Shown here: piece after piece, positions 57,934-64,000 of the stretch
How the letters are laid out: every line of letters begins with the position of its first letter
How positions within the stretch are numbered: the stretch's first letter is position 1
Assembly (NCBI GenBank): GCA_963971425.1
Contig: OZ020521.1
Span: forward strand, 7,271,519-7,335,518
Origin: Bryoerythrophyllum caledonicum
Lineage: Eukaryota; Streptophyta; Bryopsida; Pottiales; Pottiaceae
Direction of reading: 5' to 3'
DNA length: 64,000 nt
Notes under the pieces: generated by a model
Told to the model about the DNA's origin: nothing
The model's input: only the letters and a program-made list of their open reading frames with translations
Databases searched by the model: none
Made by a program: the position numbers and the translations under genes

Positions 57934-58638
57934 CGTCTCCGACACTTGTCGTGAAGCCCCTTTTTATCTGAATCAGCGGCCGATTTCTAGACCAACAATC
58001 TGGAGATTTCCAAACAAACTTAGCACCCTTTCTTGTCCGGAAAAGTGAGCCGCTCACCTCCCTTTTCTCCTTCGATCAGGTGCAATCGCGTTCGATCAAG
58101 CTCGATCTGCTTCATTGCAGCTTGTGTACTACAGGAAGATTCGTGGTTTGAGGTCCAGGACACTTCGGAATAGTTGGAACTTTTCTCCTCGGCAGTTGGT
58201 GTGTGTGTGTGCGTGTGATTGAGGCTTGACGTCTCATGGAGAGCGCTGAGGTGCTGTGAGTTTGCTTGAGCTGGTACAATTGGGATTTCTCTTTGTTCTT
58301 GTGGTTTTCATTTCGTGAGTTTGTGGGAGCTTTGAGTTTTTCAGGTGATTTCTCTGGAAAATGTGTCATGAAGTGTCGGTTACTGGTGGGTTTTTTTTTA
58401 AAAGTTTGTGGAGAGGGTGAGTTTGAGCTTGAGTTTTGCTCTGATTTTTTCTCTAGAGAATGCGATTTTTGTCTTGAGAATTGGATGCCATTTTTATTTT
58501 TATTTTTTTGTTTGGGTTTCTTTGGTTTGTGGAGATGAGAATAAGGAGGTGATATTGGTGGTGGATGTTTGGTGCAGATTTTTGAGGTGAAGAAAGGGGT
58601 TTGGTTTGGTGGTGAAGGAAGGGTAGGAAGGTTTGGCG

Positions 58639-60460
58639 ATGGCGGGCATCAAGCGCCTGAGCAGCACTTATGGTGCCTCGTTTCTGGCCTTGATAACGCT
58701 CTGTTACTTCACGCAGGGATTGCGGTGCTTTCCCTGGATGGCCATGACTTATTGGTACAAGGACAATCTGAAGGTGAGCGCAAGAAAGACGAAGTCGGTA
58801 GAGATTAAATTCGAATGGTAGCGAGTAGTATTGACGTGCTCTGCTGTCAGTAGTTTAGGTTTGAGGCAGAGCTGCGGATTCATTGTTTTCGTTTTGATGG
58901 CCCTTCTGTTTGCTGTGCAGGTCGATCCAGGCACAATGCAATTCCTCATGTCCACGGCTGCGCTTCCCATGGTCGCCAAGCCAGTGTATGGTATCATTTC
59001 AGACTCTGTGTACATCAAGGGCGCGCATCGTGTGCCCTACATCATCATCGCAGGTGAGACACTCTGCAATTTTGTTACAAGTGTAAATGTCATTATCATT
59101 GCTGAATTCTGACGATGTAAATTCATCACTTGCGTCATCTGGTTTCAGGAGCGCTCCAACTCTTCGCTTGGGCTTCAATAGCAATGTTCGCTGGAGTATC
59201 GTCGACCGCTACCATCCTGACGGCGTTCCTCACAATCACCAACTTCGGTGGCGCCATAGCGGAGGTCGTCCAAGACGCCATGATTGCTGAAGCCGGGAAA
59301 CACAAAGTGGGTGCACAGCAAGGTAAGCACCTCTAGACTCTCCTCACACCAAGAGAACCAATGTATGGAGATCAGTTCATTCGTTTGGTAAATGAATCAC
59401 ATGGCTTCATCTCCTCACTGTACGTCTAATTGTTCCTTTCTCTTCACGTCTCCATGCACGTGAAGCGCTTCATCTCCTTACACCATGATTTTGTCGACGT
59501 GTGTTCGTTGCAGGTGAGCTCCAGACCTTTGCCTGGCTCGCCATGGCGGGCGGAGGCGTGGTCGGCAACTTATCAGCCGGCTACGCCATGAAGCTTCTGA
59601 GCCCCAAAGCCATGGTGCTCGTGTTCGTCTTCCTCCTCTCGCTGCAACTCCTGCTGGCTTTCACAGTGAACGAGCGCGCCCTCGGCCTCGGCCCCGCCAA
59701 GCTCGACACCGACGACAACCCGGACGCGAAGCAAGCGAAGAAAGGCGTCGTGGCCGCGATGTGGGACCAGATCGCGACCCTGAGGCTCTCTCTGCAGAAG
59801 CCAGCGCTCTGGCGCCCGCTCCTGTGGTTCCTCTCCTCCTACTTCGTGATCCCGGGCATCGGCGGCGCCATCTTCTTCTTCCAGACGGAGCACCTGGGGC
59901 TGCACGTCTCCGTGCTGGGCCTGGCGCGCCTCGTCGGCCAAGTGGGGCTGCTCCTCGGCAGCATGCTCTTCAACAAAGCCCTCAAGGGCCTCCCCCTGCG
60001 CCAAATGTTCGCCGGGGTCCAGATCCTCCTCTCCCTCTGCATGCTCACCGACATCATCATCGTGAAGCGGATCAACTTGGAGTACGGCATCCCGGACAAG
60101 TGGTTCGTGCTGGGCGCTTCGGCGTTCGTGGAGGCCATCGGCCAGTTCAAGATCCTCCCGTTTACGGTGCTCCTGGCGCAGCTGTGTCCTCCGGGAAGCG
60201 AGGGCTCGGTGTTCGCGTTCTTCGCATCGGCGCAGACCATCGCCGGCTTGACAAACGGCTACCTTGGCGTGGCGCTCGCGAATTACCTCAAGATCACGGC
60301 CAAGGACTTCTCCGGCCTGCCGCTGGGCATCCTCATCCAGTCGTTCTGCGCCATGCTGCCAGTGCTGTGGATCGGCCTGATTCCGGCCCAGCCGGAGCGG
60401 AACGTCTCCGAGATTCAGATGAAGGCCGTCGATGACGAGGACACCAAGAAAGAGCTCTAA
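58639..60460 (+). CDS. BT1-family folate/biopterin transporter
   Basis: There are four exons, 58639-58773, 58921-59053, 59149-59322 and 59514-60460, with canonical GT-AG introns and matching phases. They give 462 residues, normal for the family. The N-terminal part holds GIKRLSSTYGASFL, YFTQGLRCFPWMAMTYWYKD, PVYGIISDSVYIKGAHRVPY and FGGAIAEVVQDAMIAEAGK, which are hallmarks of plant folate-biopterin transporters of the major-facilitator type. About twelve hydrophobic helices follow with a charged central loop (KQAKKGVVAAMWDQ) and a short acidic/basic C-terminus. Characterised members carry folates or pterins across plasma or plastid membranes. The substrate of this one cannot be told from sequence. 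There is no obvious transit peptide. The ATG at 58639 starts the conserved region, and a GC-rich leader precedes it. Confidence 0.9.
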
Positions 60461-62802
60461 TCAGAAGCTGTTTCTCATCTAGAAACTATCGTAGTATGTG
60501 AGCTCATGAAACGATGCAGGCCGATCAGTTTCGGTTACTCGATCGAGCGTGAACTTATGTGAAGATATTTCAAGTTGAGTTGTTGCCTGCATGCATGTAA
60601 TTTTTTGTAGATGTGATACATACGCTAGTCCAATTCTTAATATACCACTAGTCCTCGAGTGAAGGCTGCGGTTGATCCCTACTGTATCGCTCTTCAGTTC
60701 TCAATGGCCACCATGTTGATCATGTAGAAGATGATTCAGTGTTTGTTGAAACCCTAAACCGTAGCTAAACCACTCTCTTCAGGCTGTTCTTCTGTCTTAA
60801 CGTTATGTAATACAGTTCAATTGCAAACACCTAACTCCTAAATACCAGATGCAAACCAAGAAACTGTCACAACCTCTCATCGGTGGTAAAATCCTCTCCA
60901 TCGACTGGTCAACAAGTCTACTTTCAATCTTACAAATAGACAAACAAACACGTCGAAAATTGGAAACTGCCATATTTAATAATACAAGATCATATCTTTC
61001 TTTGCAGAAGGTGAATGATGGATTTTCCTTGCGCTTCAGTCACGAGACCAATGTTTGGGGCTCTGGCTTCTAGTGGATTTGTTAAAGTAAAAAAACAATC
61101 GCTTGCCTTAGCCGAGAGATTCAGGACCTTCATCATTATGTTGTCCTTGATTCTGTGTCATTGGGTGGAGGACCTTTGATCATGATCTTGGTCTTAGTTC
61201 AACGATTCTTTTTAAGGAAACTACTGTTGCCGGAGTAGGTTGGTTTTACAACAAAGTGGAATTTCTAGTAGCAAATCTTTCTACTTTTCTCCTTAAAGAT
61301 CGTGTCTCTCCTTTTTGATTGGTAGACTTACTCATGATGAATGGACAAAAAAGGTGACGAATTAGTTGCGCTTGGGTTTGCAAATGATCACATCTTCTCT
61401 TTCTACTTTTTCCCTCCTTCCTTTTCTACTTTTTCTTCTTCTTTTCATTCTACTTCGAGATGGGGGTTTTGAAAAATAGAAACTTACGAAAGTTTTTTGT
61501 AAGCCTTGAATTTTGGGTGTTTAGATAGACTATCTTTAAATTTGTGTAATCCTTATTCGTCTGAGCAATGTTTAACATTTATTTGCGGCTATGAACTTTA
61601 GACGAATTATTCTTGGAGTATAGGTATTAATTATATAGGTAAAGAGCCATAAATACAAATAGTAAATATATTCATATTCCTTGAAAACATATAGTAATTT
61701 TGAAACAACTTGCGCATCTTGGACATTGCAATATTGTATCTCTCCAATATTCAAGCACTTATTCAATTTGTATTCTTTTACTCCTAATGTTTTGAAATTA
61801 TGTCTTTGATGTTCCAAATATTGAAATGGGAAAAAAATAATTCTCTAAAAACACATGTGAATTCAAAATTAAAAAATAGGAAATAATAGTAAATAATTTA
61901 TTTTGAATAATAGCCCAATAATTAAAGGTATTTCAAAGACTACTTAAGATGATAATCATGGTATTTAAAGATGGATAGAACTTATTTGATTGTATGATAT
62001 GCTAGCTTAAAACCTTTATTGAAAAATTTGGACCATATAGGCTTTTATATATTATGATTGCTTATATTATTAAAGAATTATATCTTCAATTTTTCATTTA
62101 CAACGTAATTTAGCCTAATACCTTTTTGAGCAATCTGATAGTTTTTGAAGACATATAATTTTTTCCATCATTAAAAAGTTGGAAATCTATTGTCTAAATG
62201 TTTATAATTTTCTGCATGTATACATTTAAATATGAATATTATCAAATCAACTATAAAATATTTGGAATAAAATATTAGAATGTCATTCTAGCATAACATT
62301 TGTAAAATTTATATACTAAATACTTCTTATGCTTGCTTTATTGTAGTAATTCAAGGGCTGAAATCCATGAAAATTTATGATTGATTAAATCATTTTCAAA
62401 CATGATGTCAAAAAAATGTCAAAATTAGGCCACCAAATAACTTCAAAAAAAATTTAAAAAATTAAAAACAACATGTTACAACATCAATAAAGATACAAGC
62501 ACCTAGATGGTTGTATAAATACCATTGTGAGTTTATGTTTCATAAATTAGAAAATACCATTTATAAGACTTTATTCTATATATTTTTATGCAAGCTTATA
62601 TTTAGTTATGTATAGAATAAATTGGTATTTTGAGATTTGAAAAGGACCAACCATTTAATGTATGAATACTAAAAATGACCTCCTTTTTCTAGATTTTAAA
62701 AATAATTTATCAATATTGACATTGACTAGTTTTTAAAAAATTTGGAGGATTAAAGTACTAGGTTGTCGATGTAACATGTGAGATTGAAAAATATTAGTTA
62801 CA
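60461..62802. other. 3' flank of BT1 gene and AT-rich intergenic DNA
   Basis: No gene recognised. A pyrimidine-rich run (TTTCTACTTTTTCCCTCC and similar) spans about 61390-61455. The 74-codon frame at 60849-61073 has no family resemblance. Confidence 0.5.
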
Positions 62803-63035
62803 AGCCTTCTTAGGTTGCAATAACTAAGCGTTATAACTTGTCACATTGAAATGGACTAGCAATGCCTTCTTAGGTTGCAATAGATAGGCCTTGTTACAAT
62901 GAAATAGATCAACTCTGTGCATTTATGGGTTGTAACAAATAGGCCTTGTCATGCGTCATTTTGAAAGAAACTAGCCACGTGCCCTTTTATGATACAATAG
63001 ATAGGCCTTGCCACATTGAGATAAACCAACTATGT
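62803..63035 (+). repeat. Degenerate tandem repeat, four units of about 60 bp
   Basis: Each unit contains a form of TTAGGTTGCAATAGATAGGC followed by CTTGCCACATTGAAATAGAC and a short variable part. Units begin near 62803, 62864, 62925 and 62984 and are 70-80 percent alike by eye. Confidence 0.65.
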
Positions 63036-63469
63036 TTCCTCTTGATTGCCTAAAACCGTGAGGAGTTTCTAGCCTGTTCAATCCGACATCCCTCACTACG
63101 CAAAACACCTCTTCCGGCACCACTCTCAAAATGTTCCACCTACAATTTTTTGTGCGGAAAATTCTCGGCACCAAATTGAATTTATGACATACCCAATATA
63201 GTGGGACCTCTTTAAATGTTAATGGTCGAGAGCGGCAAAAAACCTAACACATATTGAAGATAACATTTATAAGGCTTAAAAAAGAAATCAATAACACTTA
63301 CCAAAAATCACATTTATAGTACTTAAAAAATAAATCTATGAAACTGATAAAAAAATCACATTTCTAAGACTTCAAACAGACTTAGAACGTTTGTAAAAGT
63401 AAATGATGAAAGTACAAATAAAATGTGAATAGTATATGAACTAGGTTAATTCAAAAAAAGAATCTATTG

Positions 63470-64000
63470 TGGTTTGAAGAGATTCTTTCATATGCCAATT
63501 GCAAACTTTCTTCTGAAGTGCTGGAATATATTTTACATATGAAAGAACATTCTCTGGTGGTTGCTCCAAATTTTTTTGCAAGGTCTCAAGGGCACGCTTG
63601 GCATCATTAAGTCCTACAACCTATTCTACCATATCATCAACATCTACCATATCCTCATGTAGATCACATTCCTGATATTCAGAGGGTAGCAAATCTATAA
63701 TATCCTCATGAGTGGGTTGATAAAGATTATTCAAATCAAATTCGAGCTCAAAATTGATGAACTCATGAGCCTCCATAGTATCATCTCCTTAATTTGTGTG
63801 GCTCCAACAATTCTGAATTATTTGAGCTGTAACCCTAACACGCTATGCTCTCTCAACCATAACCAGAACTTGATACACATCAATTTGAATTTCTCTCTTT
63901 GCCATGATACAATCTATTTGATGTTGAATCACTACTTCCAGTAGTAGGCCTTAAAAGATATAATAATGCCTGCATTTATAGATTGAAGCAAATGGTGGCG
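63470..64000 (-). pseudogene. C-terminal part of a pogo/Tigger (CENP-B-like, DDE_1) transposase, broken
   Basis: Read from the window's right edge on the minus strand, LLQSINAGIIISFKAYYWK matches the DDE_1 pattern LLQPLDAGII..FKA.YR. It is followed, after stops and frame changes, by VTAQIIQNCWSHT (the NCWRHTG motif) and then a tail with FDLNNLYQPTHEDIIDLLPS and LNDAKRALETLQKNL. The catalytic core would lie beyond the window. At least two stops and one frameshift make this copy inactive. Confidence 0.7.

Noticed and set aside
59573-60435. Long minus-strand (143 aa) and second-frame plus-strand (224 aa) open frames over the BT1 gene
   Set aside because: GC-rich codon use of the BT1 last exon leaves other frames open. 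Only the BT1 frame shows membrane helices and family motifs.

Overview
The window is nuclear DNA of a plant of the streptophyte lineage (land plant or close algal relative); the species cannot be named from it. The grounds are GT-AG spliced genes, an early light-induced protein (ELIP), a BT1-type folate/biopterin transporter, a Stig1-like secreted cysteine-rich protein, plant-type RRP8 and XRCC4 homologues, telo-boxes (AAACCCTAA), and a mixed load of plant-type transposons. Host exons are GC-rich and sit in AT-rich intergenic DNA.

Layout. 1-8 kb: a TTAA-flanked MITE (3.4-4.2 kb), then a PIF/Harbinger unit with a frameshifted DDE transposase and an apparently intact spliced Myb/SANT partner gene. 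9-16 kb: a gene island holding two inverted paralogues of an unknown three-helix membrane protein (9273-10511 plus, 14727-16160 minus). They enclose an ELIP gene with TATA box and G-box and a small gene of unknown function. 17-27.5 kb: a retroelement zone with a tRNA-type SINE carrying a perfect 9-bp target duplication, a decayed LINE whose 3' tail resembles that of the SINE, and a decayed minus-strand Ty3/gypsy polyprotein with a C-terminal PHD finger. The gypsy copy was broken twice by later insertions: a 1.4-kb TA-flanked element in the integrase and a 2.7-kb element with a 10-bp duplication in the PHD finger. 27.5-32.6 kb: AT-rich DNA with no gene seen.

32.7-41.4 kb (minus): the most unusual object. 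Three short exons encode an XRCC4-type head domain and the start of its coiled coil, spliced in frame to a single exon of about 7.55 kb that encodes some 2,516 residues of low-complexity, tandemly repeated tail. 43.2-46.4 kb (minus): a complete nine-exon RRP8 gene (rRNA base methyltransferase). Telo-boxes lie at its 5' end, and candidate C/D-box snoRNAs lie on the opposite strand beyond it, which suggests a divergent ribosome-biogenesis locus. 48.0-49.1 kb (minus): a three-exon secreted cysteine-rich protein. 50-57.5 kb: nested TTAA-flanked elements and gene scraps. 58.6-60.5 kb (plus): a four-exon BT1 transporter. 60.5-64 kb: AT-rich DNA, a degenerate tandem repeat and the end of a pogo/Tigger-type transposase relic.

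Splice sites were placed by eye from GT/AG (once GC/AG) signals, reading-phase agreement and remembered family sequences. No database search was possible.
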